Shown here piece by piece: positions 8,427-17,011 of a stretch of DNA of 64,000 nt. The stretch covers positions 52,888 through 116,887 of the forward strand of contig NZ_WNKG01000015.1 of assembly GCF_010119245.1 (NCBI RefSeq). Reading direction: 5' to 3'. Origin of the DNA: Cyclobacterium salsum. Its GTDB lineage: Bacteria; Bacteroidota; Bacteroidia; Cytophagales; Cyclobacteriaceae. How positions within the stretch are numbered: the stretch's first letter is position 1; every line of letters starts with the position of its first letter. Under the pieces are notes generated by a model. It saw nothing but the letters and a program-made list of their open reading frames with translations. It was not told the origin of the DNA and made no database searches. A program made the translations under genes and the position numbers.

Positions 8427-11400
8427 ATGCAACAATTCAAAAGAGATCGAATGCAAAAAGGTAGGGTTGTTACCAAAAGCCGGATTGTCTATCCGGGGAT
8501 TCATATATTGATTGGTTTAATTTGCTTTTTAGGTAGCTTTATGCCCCTTTATGGGCAGAAGCAAGGTCCACCTTTTTTGGATGAGCGCTTTAGCCCCTGG
8601 GCGGATTCGGTACTGGCTACCATGAGCCAGGAAGAAAAGATCGCCCAATTGATCATGATTCCGGCGTACTCCAATAAAGATCAGGTCCATGTGGATTCGA
8701 TATCCAATCTGGTCAAAAAATATGGGGTAGGAGGGATCATCTTTTTTCAGGGTGGGCCGGTACGACAAGCCCACATGATCAACCGATTTCAGCAGGAATC
8801 AAAAATCCCCCTTATGATCAGCCTGGACGGGGAGTGGGGCTTGCGCATGCGTCTGGACAGCACGGTGAGGTATCCCTATCAAATGGCCCTGGGGGGTATT
8901 GAAGAGGAGGAACTGCTGTATGAAATGGGAGTGGAAGTGGCCCGGCAGGCCAAGAGAGCCGGTATCCATGTCAATTTTGCCCCGGTGGTGGACATCAACA
9001 ACAATCCCGGAAATCCGGTCATCGGTTTCCGCTCCTTTGGAGAAGACAAGGAAAATGTAGCTCGCAAATCGCTAGCCTACATGAAAGGTATGCAGGATCA
9101 GGGCATTCTGGCTTCGGCCAAGCATTTTCCAGGACATGGCGATACCGATGTGGATTCCCACTACGGCCTGCCGGTACTTCATTTCTCCAAACAGCGGTTG
9201 GAGGAGATCGAATTGTATCCGTTCCGGAAATTGATGGATCAGGGGCTGGGGAGTGTGATGGTGGCCCACATGCAGATTCCGGTTTTGGACGATACACCTA
9301 ATTTGGCGTCCACACTTTCCAAACCCATTGTAACGGATCTTTTGAAAGAGGAAATGGGATTTGAAGGCCTGATCTTTACCGATGCGTTAAACATGCAAGG
9401 AGTGGCAAAGTATTACCCGCCCGGAGTGGTGGATGCCAAGGCCCTGATGGCAGGGAATGACATGATGCTCAATACCATGGATGTGCCTGCCACCATACGG
9501 GAAGTGAAAAAGGTATTGGAAAACGGAGAAATCAGCGCGGAAGAAATTGACCGACGGGTGCTTAAAGTACTGATGGCCAAAGCCTGGCTTGGGCTGGATG
9601 AGTATCAACCTGTGGAAACGGAACACCTGATGCCAGATCTTACCAATTCCGAAGCGGAATTTCTAAGTCGAAAATTGACTGAAAGCTCCCTTACCTTGCT
9701 TCGGAATCGCGATAACCTCTTGCCCATCAAAGGGCTGGAAAATGTGAAAATGGCCTCCTTGTCCCTGGGAACTTCCGAAATCACGGACTTTCAACGGGGC
9801 TTAGAGCGGTACAATCCCATGCCGCATTTCACTTTTCCCAAATCGGGTAATCTGGACTCCCTGGAGCGGTTGAAGCGGGAGCTGTCGGACTACCCCTTGC
9901 TATTTATTGGGCTACATGGATTGGGTATCCGGGAAGGAAGCAATCAATTTGGAATCAGCCCGGAGATGGTCGTTTTGATTCGGACATTAATGGAGGATCA
10001 CGCAGTGGTGATCAGTGTATTTGGAAACGTCTACAGCCTGGGCAAAATAACCGGCCTGGAAAAGGCAGACGGGTTGATTGCGGCCTATCAGGAAACTCCA
10101 TTGACACAAGACCTCGCCAGCCAAATGATTTTTGGAGGGATTGGAGCCAAGGGGAAATTGCCGGTAGCTGTTAATTCACACTTCAGATTGGGAGATGGGC
10201 TGCAAACCCGGGCTGGGTTCAGGATGGCCTACACCCAACCGGAAGGGGTAGGAATCAATGCCGCTTATTTGAATGGTATTGACTCTTTGATGGACCTGGC
10301 GATTCGGGAAAAGGCCATTCCCGGAGGGCAGGTGCTGATCGCCAAAGAAGGCAAGGTTTTTTATCACAAAGCGTTTGGATTCCACACCTACGATTCCCTA
10401 CAGGAAGTCCGGCTGGATGACTTGTACGACCTGGCTTCCGTAACCAAAATCAGCACTTCACTGGCAGCGTTTATGCATCTGAAAGGGCTGAATAAATTTG
10501 ATGAAAACGAGACCTTGGGAACGTACCTGCCTGCCGCTAGAGGGACAAATAAGGAGCAGCTGAAGTACCGGGATATTCTTACCCATCAGGCCAGACTTCG
10601 TGCATGGATCCCGTTCTGGATGAGTACCGTGCGAAAAAACGGACGTTTCAAATGGTTTACCATGAAGTCGGATTCTTCCAGAAGATTTCCCATAAGAGTG
10701 GCCGATAACCTGTACATCCACCGCAATTACAACCGTAAGATTTATAAAGAGATATTAACTTCCCCGTTGAATGAAGAGCCCGGGTATGTGTACAGCGACC
10801 TATCCTTTATTCTGGCACCCCGGGTAATAGAGGCCATTACGGGAGAAGATTTTTATAGCTACCTGGAGCGAAACCTATACAAGCCATTGGGTGCAGGTAC
10901 GCTCACCTTTAACCCGTACAAAGAGTACCCCCTGGACCGGATTGTTCCCACCGAAGTGGACACGGCATTCCGGAAGCAATTGCTGCATGGCACCGTGCAT
11001 GACGAAGGAGCTGCCATGTTGGGAGGCATCAGTGGGCATGCGGGGCTTTTTGGGACTTCAAACGACGTAGCGAAATTAATGCATTTGTACCTATATGACG
11101 GTAGCTATGCGAAGCAGCAACTGATTGCCCCTGGCGTGGTGCATGCGTATTCCAAATGTGTGTTCTGCGAGGACGGTAATTACCGGGGCATGGGATTTGA
11201 CCGCCCTAATCGACCCGGAGACCCCAATGGAAATGCAGCCGCTAGCGCGCCGGTCAGCAGTTTTGGGCACTCGGGATTTACGGGGATTTACACCTGGATA
11301 GATCCGGAAAGCGAATTGGTATATGTGTTTTTATCCAATCGGGTATACCCTACCAGAGAAAACCGAACCATTTATCAACTGAATGTCCGTACGAATATCA

Positions 11401-11441
11401 TGGAGGAAGTATACCAGGCAATGGAAAAGACCGCAAAGTAA
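8427..11441 (+). CDS. fusion of GH3 beta-N-acetylhexosaminidase and beta-lactamase-type serine hydrolase
   Basis: A 1004-residue exported protein: basic N-terminus, hydrophobic segment about 22-43, then the mature chain. Residues about 50-395 are a NagZ-like GH3 domain with the catalytic loop KHFPGHGDTDVDSH (K232, H237, D239) and nucleophile D319 in FTDALNM. A connecting GH3 C-terminal-like region follows (about 400-600). Residues about 610-1000 form a class C beta-lactamase / DD-peptidase-like domain with S671-x-x-K674, Y789-S-D and H948-S-G. Together they suggest periplasmic trimming of peptidoglycan fragments: sugar cleavage plus peptide or ester hydrolysis. The fusion is known in Bacteroidota. 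An alternative start is Met9 (8451). Confidence 0.9.
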   Translation: MQQFKRDRMQKGRVVTKSRIVYPGIHILIGLICFLGSFMPLYGQKQGPPFLDERFSPWADSVLATMSQEEKIAQLIMIPAYSNKDQVHVDSISNLVKKYGVGGIIFFQGGPVRQAHMINRFQQESKIPLMISLDGEWGLRMRLDSTVRYPYQMALGGIEEEELLYEMGVEVARQAKRAGIHVNFAPVVDINNNPGNPVIGFRSFGEDKENVARKSLAYMKGMQDQGILASAKHFPGHGDTDVDSHYGLPVLHFSKQRLEEIELYPFRKLMDQGLGSVMVAHMQIPVLDDTPNLASTLSKPIVTDLLKEEMGFEGLIFTDALNMQGVAKYYPPGVVDAKALMAGNDMMLNTMDVPATIREVKKVLENGEISAEEIDRRVLKVLMAKAWLGLDEYQPVETEHLMPDLTNSEAEFLSRKLTESSLTLLRNRDNLLPIKGLENVKMASLSLGTSEITDFQRGLERYNPMPHFTFPKSGNLDSLERLKRELSDYPLLFIGLHGLGIREGSNQFGISPEMVVLIRTLMEDHAVVISVFGNVYSLGKITGLEKADGLIAAYQETPLTQDLASQMIFGGIGAKGKLPVAVNSHFRLGDGLQTRAGFRMAYTQPEGVGINAAYLNGIDSLMDLAIREKAIPGGQVLIAKEGKVFYHKAFGFHTYDSLQEVRLDDLYDLASVTKISTSLAAFMHLKGLNKFDENETLGTYLPAARGTNKEQLKYRDILTHQARLRAWIPFWMSTVRKNGRFKWFTMKSDSSRRFPIRVADNLYIHRNYNRKIYKEILTSPLNEEPGYVYSDLSFILAPRVIEAITGEDFYSYLERNLYKPLGAGTLTFNPYKEYPLDRIVPTEVDTAFRKQLLHGTVHDEGAAMLGGISGHAGLFGTSNDVAKLMHLYLYDGSYAKQQLIAPGVVHAYSKCVFCEDGNYRGMGFDRPNRPGDPNGNAAASAPVSSFGHSGFTGIYTWIDPESELVYVFLSNRVYPTRENRTIYQLNVRTNIMEEVYQAMEKTAK

Positions 11442-11463
11442 TCGGAAGGATTTTTGAAAGGCC

Positions 11464-11865
11464 TTACTGCCCCAGTATTCTGGATTTTAGGGCTTTCACT
11501 TTTTCCAGGGTGAGGGGTTTGACGATGTATTCCGCCACCAGTGGATAACTATTTGCCCGATCCATTTCGTCCTTGTTGATGGAGGAAGAAACCATAAAAA
11601 TTTTGACCGGATGGTCAAAATTAGCCGCCGATATCTGATCCAGAAACTCCCATCCATTCATGATGGGCATGTTGATATCCAATAGAATAACATCCGGGAG
11701 GGGTTCTTTTTCCACCATCTTTTTTTCAAAATCCTTCCAGGCAGTCTCCCCGTTTTGGAAATAAGAAACGGTTTCAGAAAAGGAGGTGAACTCAAATATT
11801 TTTTTTATTCCAAAATTATAGAGCGGGTCGTCATCCACAATATAGGTAAATCCAATTTTATCCAT
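11464..11865 (-). CDS. single-domain response regulator
   Basis: A 133-residue receiver domain without an output domain. It has the acidic pocket (D11-D13), phospho-acceptor D63 in LLDINMP, the switch serines at 93-95 (MVSSS) and lysine K116 in VKPLT. It probably relays phosphate from a histidine kinase by protein contact. No kinase gene adjoins it; the large hybrid kinase at 17012-21034 is the nearest. It is convergent with the GH3 fusion gene. Confidence 0.9.
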   Translation of the reverse strand: MDKIGFTYIVDDDPLYNFGIKKIFEFTSFSETVSYFQNGETAWKDFEKKMVEKEPLPDVILLDINMPIMNGWEFLDQISAANFDHPVKIFMVSSSINKDEMDRANSYPLVAEYIVKPLTLEKVKALKSRILGQ

Positions 11866-12178
11866 AAAAATTGCTGTTCTTCATTGCTGTTTTTATTCTC
11901 TGTTGGGGTGAAAGTATGGCAACAAGTCATAAAAGTAACTGATTTTTATCATTTTCTAGAGGGCCGATTAATAAATTTTTTTTAAAAGTAAGTTTTAAAA
12001 AGCAAGTCCGCCTATTTAAACCCATTTATTTCGGGAGGTTCGGCTATAACTTGGCATCCATTCGGTCTTTTAAAGCAAGAAACGGTAATAAATGCCGGTT
12101 GAAAGCAATCAATTGATTAATTTTCGCTTAATTTACCGGTAAATTTATCACAAAGCCAACCCTAAAATCCCAGACAAA
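11866..12178. other. intergenic region with a 16-bp palindrome
   Basis: AT-rich divergent promoter region between the response regulator and the Dabb lipoprotein. The only clear structure is the perfect palindrome at 12130-12145. Confidence 0.45.
12130..12145. promoter_or_regulatory. 16-bp perfect palindrome, possible operator
   Basis: AATTTACCGGTAAATT is perfectly self-complementary and ends 33 bp before the start of the Dabb lipoprotein gene. Size, symmetry and position fit the operator of a dimeric repressor; the regulator is unknown. Confidence 0.35.
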
Positions 12179-12601
12179 ATGAAAGGACTGTTTACTTATC
12201 TTGCAATAGCGCTGATTGCATTTGCCTGTCAACCCAATGAATCATCTACCGAAACCGAAGAAAAAATAGTACAAATGGAAGAAGCACCTACTGAAAAAGC
12301 CCTCCTGCGTCACGTGGTTTTATTATCTTTTAAGGAAGATTCCAGTCCCGAAGACATAAAAAAAGTAGAGGATGCATTTATCGCCCTCCAGGACAAAATT
12401 CCCCAAATACGAGATTTTGAATGGGGTACCAACAATAGCCCCGAAGGTTTGAACAAGGGCCTGACACATTGCTTTTTGGTTACTTTTGAAAGTGAAGAAG
12501 ATAGGGAGATTTACTTGCCTCATCCGGACCATCAGGCGTTTGTGGAGGTTTTAAGCCCGCATATGGAGGACGTTACGGTAATCGATTACTGGGCAAAATA
12601 G
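12179..12601 (+). CDS. Dabb (stress-responsive alpha/beta barrel) domain lipoprotein
   Basis: A 140-residue protein with a lipoprotein signal (lipobox AFAC, Cys17) and a short acidic linker. The rest (about 40-139) is a Dabb domain: RHVVLLSFKEDSSPEDIKKVEDAF..., the DFEWGTNNSPEGLNKGLTHCFLVTF segment, and the closing YLPHPDHQAFVEVLSPHMEDVTVIDYW. Dabb proteins are small dimeric barrels of poorly known function. It should be anchored in the envelope. Its stop lies 10 bp from the convergent Wzi-like gene. Confidence 0.85.
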   Translation: MKGLFTYLAIALIAFACQPNESSTETEEKIVQMEEAPTEKALLRHVVLLSFKEDSSPEDIKKVEDAFIALQDKIPQIRDFEWGTNNSPEGLNKGLTHCFLVTFESEEDREIYLPHPDHQAFVEVLSPHMEDVTVIDYWAK

Positions 12602-12611
12602 ATTGCAAACC

Positions 12612-14339
12612 CTAGAAAAGGTAGGCAAGTTTTAGCCGGCTATGAAAATTAGCTTTTTTGTAGCCACTATTTCCGAGGCTGTTGGTTTGACGGATGGCAT
12701 AATTGTAATTATGTGATTGGACCAGACGTGCTGTGGCAGAAACTAACAGGCGATCAAATCGATGGTCCCAGTGGGTACCAAGGCTTAGGTCCACCCACTG
12801 CAACAGGTCTAATCCATTGGCAAGGTTGAAATTATAAAAGTTGGCATCTCGTTTGATTCGTTCGAGGGAGAAGCCAAATTGGTTGAGTTCTTTTACCCTG
12901 CTAATCGTTATCCTTGCACTGTTGCCGCTGTGGCCAAGCCCGGAACCCAGCACCTGTCCCCGATGGCTGAGCCCGTGCAATACCTGAAAATTTTCGTACA
13001 AGCCGAGACCTCCGTGGTTCTGGTTGGTGATGCTCCCTTCGTACTTCACGAGATTGTTGATGCTATTCTCCGTTTGGGTCATTTCCAACTGCAGGTACAC
13101 ATGGCCACCTTTGGCCAGAGGGACTAGTTTGCTCAACCCGAGGGTATACCCGCGGGCATGTTCAGGGTTTAGGATTAGTTCCCTCCAGTTCAGCGCATGG
13201 TCGGTACGGATGTATTCCCCGTATAGTTCCATTTGCGCCTGAGGCCATACCCATCGATAGAATACCGATAAATGTTGGTCGGTCTCTCGGAATCTGGAAG
13301 TAGTCAGGCCTACCCGTTCTTTTTGCAAGCCCTCAAAAATTGGAAACCAGGCCCTCCAGCCGTCTTCTTCCAATTTTCTTTGGTACATCAGGAAGGTACG
13401 GGCAAAGCCTACCGACAAGCCTTCAATCCACTTTGGGGAATAGTTGAGCGTAATCCCAGTAAAATAGCGCCAGTCATCGGGGTATTCACGGTACCGATCG
13501 AAACTGCCATCGCTGTAATAGGGGAGATTGGAATTTTCCAGTTTTCCCATAAAATACTGCCCGCCAAAGTATCCGATGGCCGTTTTGGCTGGCTTCCGGG
13601 TATGCACCGTTCCGTGCAAAAAACCTTCTGCATTATCGCTGATCAGTAAGGCCTGTTGTTTTCCAGGTCCCCACCAGAGGTTTTCGGTGGAAATCCCTGC
13701 AGAAAATGCCCCAAAATTCACCTTGAAATGTGAATTACCAGGCAAAACGCGTTGAATCTTATCGGTACCATGCCTCACCGGTATGTCCAGCCTGCCAATG
13801 AAGTTACTGATTCGTTGAAAAAATAGCGCGGGAAGTTCCGGGTTGTATTCCTGGAAGGGCAAATTCCGGGCATGAAATACCTGTGGGTACAGCTGAAGGC
13901 TCACCGGTCCAAGGGAAACCTGAAAGCCACCCTCCAGGAGATGTTGAAAGCCTCTCGCGGGCAAAAATGGCCCTTCTCCCCAGCCGTAGGGGTGGGAGGA
14001 GTTGAAGTTTTGACTAACCTGAATCGGCAACACGTGAAATTGAAAGTGCTTGTTTACCTTCAACAGCGGTCTGCCAAAGGTAAACTGCGACAGGCTGTCA
14101 TTGCCCTGGTAGCTTTCCTGAATGGTTTCCCAGGATAGGGGTAGCTGTAGCAAGCTGTATTGAAGCGGCAGGCTTCCATCCAGTTGTTTCCTTCGTAAAT
14201 GGTCCTGTAGAAGCGGGAATGTCACCGGAATATGTTGGGCAAAAACAGGAACCGTAACGAGTAACATCAGAAAAATCGCCCAGCCCCCTAACAATCCGGG
14301 AGGGGAAATTTTAAAGCGTTTTTGACCCTGCCAATTCAT
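12612..14339 (-). CDS. capsule assembly Wzi-like outer-membrane protein
   Basis: About 575 residues, exported (signal segment ending VPVFAQH) and rich in amphipathic beta-strands, ending in an aromatic-terminated strand (FHSRLKLAYLF) typical of outer-membrane barrels. The AFSAGISTENLWWGPGKQQALLISDNAEGF segment is characteristic of the Wzi family, which binds exopolysaccharide at the surface. I use the ATG at 14339, 10 bp after the stop of the upstream gene; a start at 14375 would overlap that gene and add 12 non-signal residues. No capsule cluster adjoins it. Confidence 0.8.
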   Translation of the reverse strand: MNWQGQKRFKISPPGLLGGWAIFLMLLVTVPVFAQHIPVTFPLLQDHLRRKQLDGSLPLQYSLLQLPLSWETIQESYQGNDSLSQFTFGRPLLKVNKHFQFHVLPIQVSQNFNSSHPYGWGEGPFLPARGFQHLLEGGFQVSLGPVSLQLYPQVFHARNLPFQEYNPELPALFFQRISNFIGRLDIPVRHGTDKIQRVLPGNSHFKVNFGAFSAGISTENLWWGPGKQQALLISDNAEGFLHGTVHTRKPAKTAIGYFGGQYFMGKLENSNLPYYSDGSFDRYREYPDDWRYFTGITLNYSPKWIEGLSVGFARTFLMYQRKLEEDGWRAWFPIFEGLQKERVGLTTSRFRETDQHLSVFYRWVWPQAQMELYGEYIRTDHALNWRELILNPEHARGYTLGLSKLVPLAKGGHVYLQLEMTQTENSINNLVKYEGSITNQNHGGLGLYENFQVLHGLSHRGQVLGSGLGHSGNSARITISRVKELNQFGFSLERIKRDANFYNFNLANGLDLLQWVDLSLGTHWDHRFDRLLVSATARLVQSHNYNYAIRQTNSLGNSGYKKANFHSRLKLAYLF

Positions 14340-14349
14340 GCGTTGACGG

Positions 14350-14640
14350 CTATCGGTGAGGATTGGTTTTGGCATCCATGCTTACGTCTTGATCGGGCCG
14401 GATCTGCATCCGGTAGTAGACCAGGATTTCTTCTGCTCCAGCCGCAAGCACGGCTTCCTGTGCTTTTTTAGCAATGGCCATTAACTGGTCCTCCGGCCCC
14501 TCCATCACGGTTTCGAAGGGGTTTACTTCGTATTTTACCCCCGAAGCGGAGATAACGGCGATGGCCTGGTCGACCAGCTGATAGCTGTCCAGGGTGTTGC
14601 TTTTGGGAATGATCTGAATTCCAAGGTTGATGTTTGGCAT
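14350..14640 (-). CDS. MTH1187 / YkoF-like thiamine-binding protein
   Basis: A 96-residue protein of the thiamine-binding (MTH1187 family) fold: IIPKSNTLDSYQLVDQAIAVISASGVKYEVNPFETVMEGPEDQLMAIAKKAQEAVL with a final strand EEILVYYRMQIR. These small proteins form ferredoxin-like oligomers; some bind thiamine-type molecules. It lies 3 bp after pth and just before the Wzi-like gene, so it is in the pth transcription unit. No thiamine transport genes are near. Confidence 0.8.
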   Translation of the reverse strand: MPNINLGIQIIPKSNTLDSYQLVDQAIAVISASGVKYEVNPFETVMEGPEDQLMAIAKKAQEAVLAAGAEEILVYYRMQIRPDQDVSMDAKTNPHR

Positions 14641-14643
14641 GTT

Positions 14644-15204
14644 TTATCGGTTATATTGATTCATGGTTCGCTCCAGCCCCAGGGTGCAAAAGGAGGTGAT
14701 CATCTCCCCCGCATGATCCATAGGGCCTGGCAAATCCTCTATTTCTTTTGGTGTCCACCTACCCAACACATAGTCGATCTGCCTGCCCTTTGAAAAATCA
14801 TCGCCGATGCCAAATCGAAGTCGGGCGTAATTCTGGCCGCCTGTGAGCTCTTCTATATTTTTCAGCCCGTTATGACCGGCAGATGAGCCCTTTGCTTTTA
14901 GACGTAATTTTCCGAATGGAAGCGCGATATCATCCACCACAACCAAAACCCTTTCTTTTGGGATTTTCAAGGTATTCATCCAGTAATTAACGGCTTTTCC
15001 ACTTAAATTCATGTAGGTGGTGGGTTTGATCAGATGAATTTGCCTTCCCTTGTACTGGAAAAGGCAGGTAAAGGCAAGCCGGTCACTACTCCAGGAGAGG
15101 TTTTCTTTGTCTGCCAGCCTGTCTAAAATCAAGAAGCCTACGTTATGTCGGGTCAGTTCATATTCCATCCCGATATTACCCAGGCCTACAATTAGGTATT
15201 TCAT
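14644..15204 (-). CDS. pth: peptidyl-tRNA hydrolase
   Basis: A 186-residue cytoplasmic enzyme that releases stalled peptides from peptidyl-tRNA. The N-terminal signature reads [19 protein letters not shown] with catalytic H20; the usual GNPG is GNIG here. Further conserved parts are NLSGKAVN, the [27 protein letters not shown] stretch and FGIGDD. Length is normal. It follows rplY and prs on the same strand, an order common in bacteria, but a terminator lies between rplY and pth, so part of its expression may come from its own promoter. Confidence 0.95.
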   Translation of the reverse strand: MKYLIVGLGNIGMEYELTRHNVGFLILDRLADKENLSWSSDRLAFTCLFQYKGRQIHLIKPTTYMNLSGKAVNYWMNTLKIPKERVLVVVDDIALPFGKLRLKAKGSSAGHNGLKNIEELTGGQNYARLRFGIGDDFSKGRQIDYVLGRWTPKEIEDLPGPMDHAGEMITSFCTLGLERTMNQYNR

Positions 15205-15283
15205 GTTTTTCCTTATGCGGTTTTATGTGTCATCATATTTTTTGGACCAATGCGGGAATAAGGTAAATTGAGTTGGCATAAAA

Positions 15284-15317
15284 AAATCCTGCTCCGTAAA
15301 GATACAGAACAGGATTT
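15284..15317 (-). terminator. intrinsic terminator after rplY
   Basis: On the minus strand AAATCCTG and CAGGATTT form an 8-bp stem around an 18-nt loop, and the 3' arm runs into more Ts (As at 15281-15286). It begins about 28 bp after the rplY stop, so it should end the prs-rplY message. Confidence 0.8.
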
Positions 15318-15344
15318 GAATGACGATGCATTAAGGGATGCAGA

Positions 15345-15935
15345 TTATATTTCTTCCTCTTCCTCGCCCGCTTTTTTACCTCTCAAGGCTCTTGGAATAC
15401 CCACAGTAGCGATGGTTACTTGGGGGCTGTTAAGTAATTCAAAATTTTCCACATTCAAATCCCCCACTTTGACAGATTTTCCCAATTCCAGACTGGATAT
15501 ATCGACTGGAATTTCATCCGGAAGGTTCTGTGCTAAGCCTTTAACCAGCAAGGTTCTGGTCTTGATTTCCAGTTTACCACCTTTGATAATACCAGGGGAA
15601 GATCCGAATGGCCTCACGGGGATTTCCATTTTAATTGCTTTCGTTTCGCTGAAAGCCAAAAAGTCAGCGTGTAATAAGACCTCACTCACCGGGTGAAACT
15701 GACCTTCCCGCAAGATGGCTTTGATTTTGGTGCCTTCAATGTTCAGGTCTACCATGTGTACTTCAGGGGTATAGATCAGGTCCCGAAACAAAATGGCAGG
15801 GGCATAAAAATGAATCTGCTCTTTAATACCCGGACCGTATACCACACTGGGTACGTTACCTTCCTCACGAAGCGCATCAAGGGATTTTTTGTCGAGATTT
15901 GCTCTTTTAAACCCTATAATCTCAATTGATTTCAT
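15345..15935 (-). CDS. rplY: 50S ribosomal protein L25 / general stress protein Ctc
   Basis: A 196-residue protein of the long (CTC/TL5) form of L25, which binds 5S rRNA. The N-terminal domain starts with IEIIGFKRANLDKKSLDALREEGNVPSVVYGPG (the R-x-G-x-V-P-x-V-x-Y-G core); the second beta-domain (about 95-180) contains IPVRPFGSSPGIIKGGKLEI and VDISSLELGKSVKVGDL. The tail is Glu-rich. It lies 30 bp after prs and shares its transcription unit, ending at a clear terminator. Confidence 0.95.
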   Translation of the reverse strand: MKSIEIIGFKRANLDKKSLDALREEGNVPSVVYGPGIKEQIHFYAPAILFRDLIYTPEVHMVDLNIEGTKIKAILREGQFHPVSEVLLHADFLAFSETKAIKMEIPVRPFGSSPGIIKGGKLEIKTRTLLVKGLAQNLPDEIPVDISSLELGKSVKVGDLNVENFELLNSPQVTIATVGIPRALRGKKAGEEEEEI

Positions 15936-15965
15936 AACTATTATATTTGTTTAAATTAAAATTCT

Positions 15966-16892
15966 TTAAATGAATAGGGAGCTTATAGATGTATTCCCCT
16001 CCACGGCATGAATTGCTTTCGCAAACAAGTCGGCCACGGTTAATACCTTTATTTTGGATGATTCCTGTTTGATGGGAATGGTATCTGTGATCACCAGTTC
16101 AGACAGACTCGAATTTTCGATGTTCTCATAAGCTTTTCCAGAAAGCACGCCATGCGTCGAAATGGCTCTTACTGAGGCTGCCCCTTTATCTAAAATAATG
16201 TTCGCTGCTTTGCAAATGGTCCCGGCCGTGTCGACCAGGTCATCTATCATCACCACATCTTTTCCTTCTACATCTCCAATCAACTGCATAGATGCTACTT
16301 CATTAGCTCTTTTTCTATGCTTATCACAGACCACCATGTCTACTTCAAAATGCTTGGCATAGGCCCTTGTTCTACCCACTCCACCCACATCCGGGGAAGC
16401 AAATATCAGGTTTCCTAAGTCCAGGCTTTTTAAATAGGGCACAAAGATAGCTGAACCGTTTAAATGATCCAAAGGAATATCGAAAAATCCCTGGATCTGT
16501 CCGGCATGCAGGTCGCAAGTCATGATTCGGTCTGCCCCTGCGGAGGTGAGCATATTGGCAATCAATTTGGCGGCAATGCTCACTCGTGGCCGGTCTTTTC
16601 GGTCCTGCCTGGCATATCCGAAATAGGGAATTACCGCGCAAACTTTATAGGCACTTGCCCGTTTGGCAGCATCGATCATCAGACAGAGCTCCAGCAGGTT
16701 ATCAGCCGAAGGATTGGTGGATTGGATAAGAAATACATTACATCCCCGAATGGATTCGTTATAACTCGGAGATAATTCGCCATCACTAAATTTGGCAAGG
16801 GTCAGGTCTCCGAGCGATTGACCATATGCTTTTGCGATACTTTCTGCCAAGAAGGGTGTATTCGAACCTGAGAAAATCTTGGTCTCTGGCAT
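15966..16892 (-). CDS. prs: ribose-phosphate pyrophosphokinase
   Basis: A 308-residue cytoplasmic enzyme that makes PRPP from ribose 5-phosphate and ATP, feeding nucleotide, histidine and tryptophan synthesis. It has the substrate loop (KFSDGELSPSYNESIRGCNVFLIQS), the ATP/Mg region (FGYARQDRKDRPRVSIAAKL and MTCDLHAGQIQGFFDIPLDHL), the flexible DKHRKRANEV loop and the PRPP motif VVMIDDLVDTAGTI. Length is typical. First gene of the prs-rplY unit. Confidence 0.96.
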   Translation of the reverse strand: MPETKIFSGSNTPFLAESIAKAYGQSLGDLTLAKFSDGELSPSYNESIRGCNVFLIQSTNPSADNLLELCLMIDAAKRASAYKVCAVIPYFGYARQDRKDRPRVSIAAKLIANMLTSAGADRIMTCDLHAGQIQGFFDIPLDHLNGSAIFVPYLKSLDLGNLIFASPDVGGVGRTRAYAKHFEVDMVVCDKHRKRANEVASMQLIGDVEGKDVVMIDDLVDTAGTICKAANIILDKGAASVRAISTHGVLSGKAYENIENSSLSELVITDTIPIKQESSKIKVLTVADLFAKAIHAVEGNTSISSLFI

Positions 16893-16929
16893 GGTTGGTT
16901 TTTTAGGTGGTATGAATTCAAAAGAAAAA

Positions 16930-16937
16930 CAAATGTA
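16930..16937 (-). promoter_or_regulatory. Bacteroidota-type promoter element upstream of prs
   Basis: On the minus strand TACATTTG matches TAnnTTTG and lies about 38 bp before the prs start codon. No well-spaced TTTG element is visible upstream, so only the proximal half is supported. Confidence 0.4.
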
Positions 16938-17011
16938 GTAAATTTTAGCGGTTTTGTTTTTCTCAAAAAATGAGTGAGCGGTTTTTTTCTAAGACCTGCC
17001 CTTGAAAAGAA

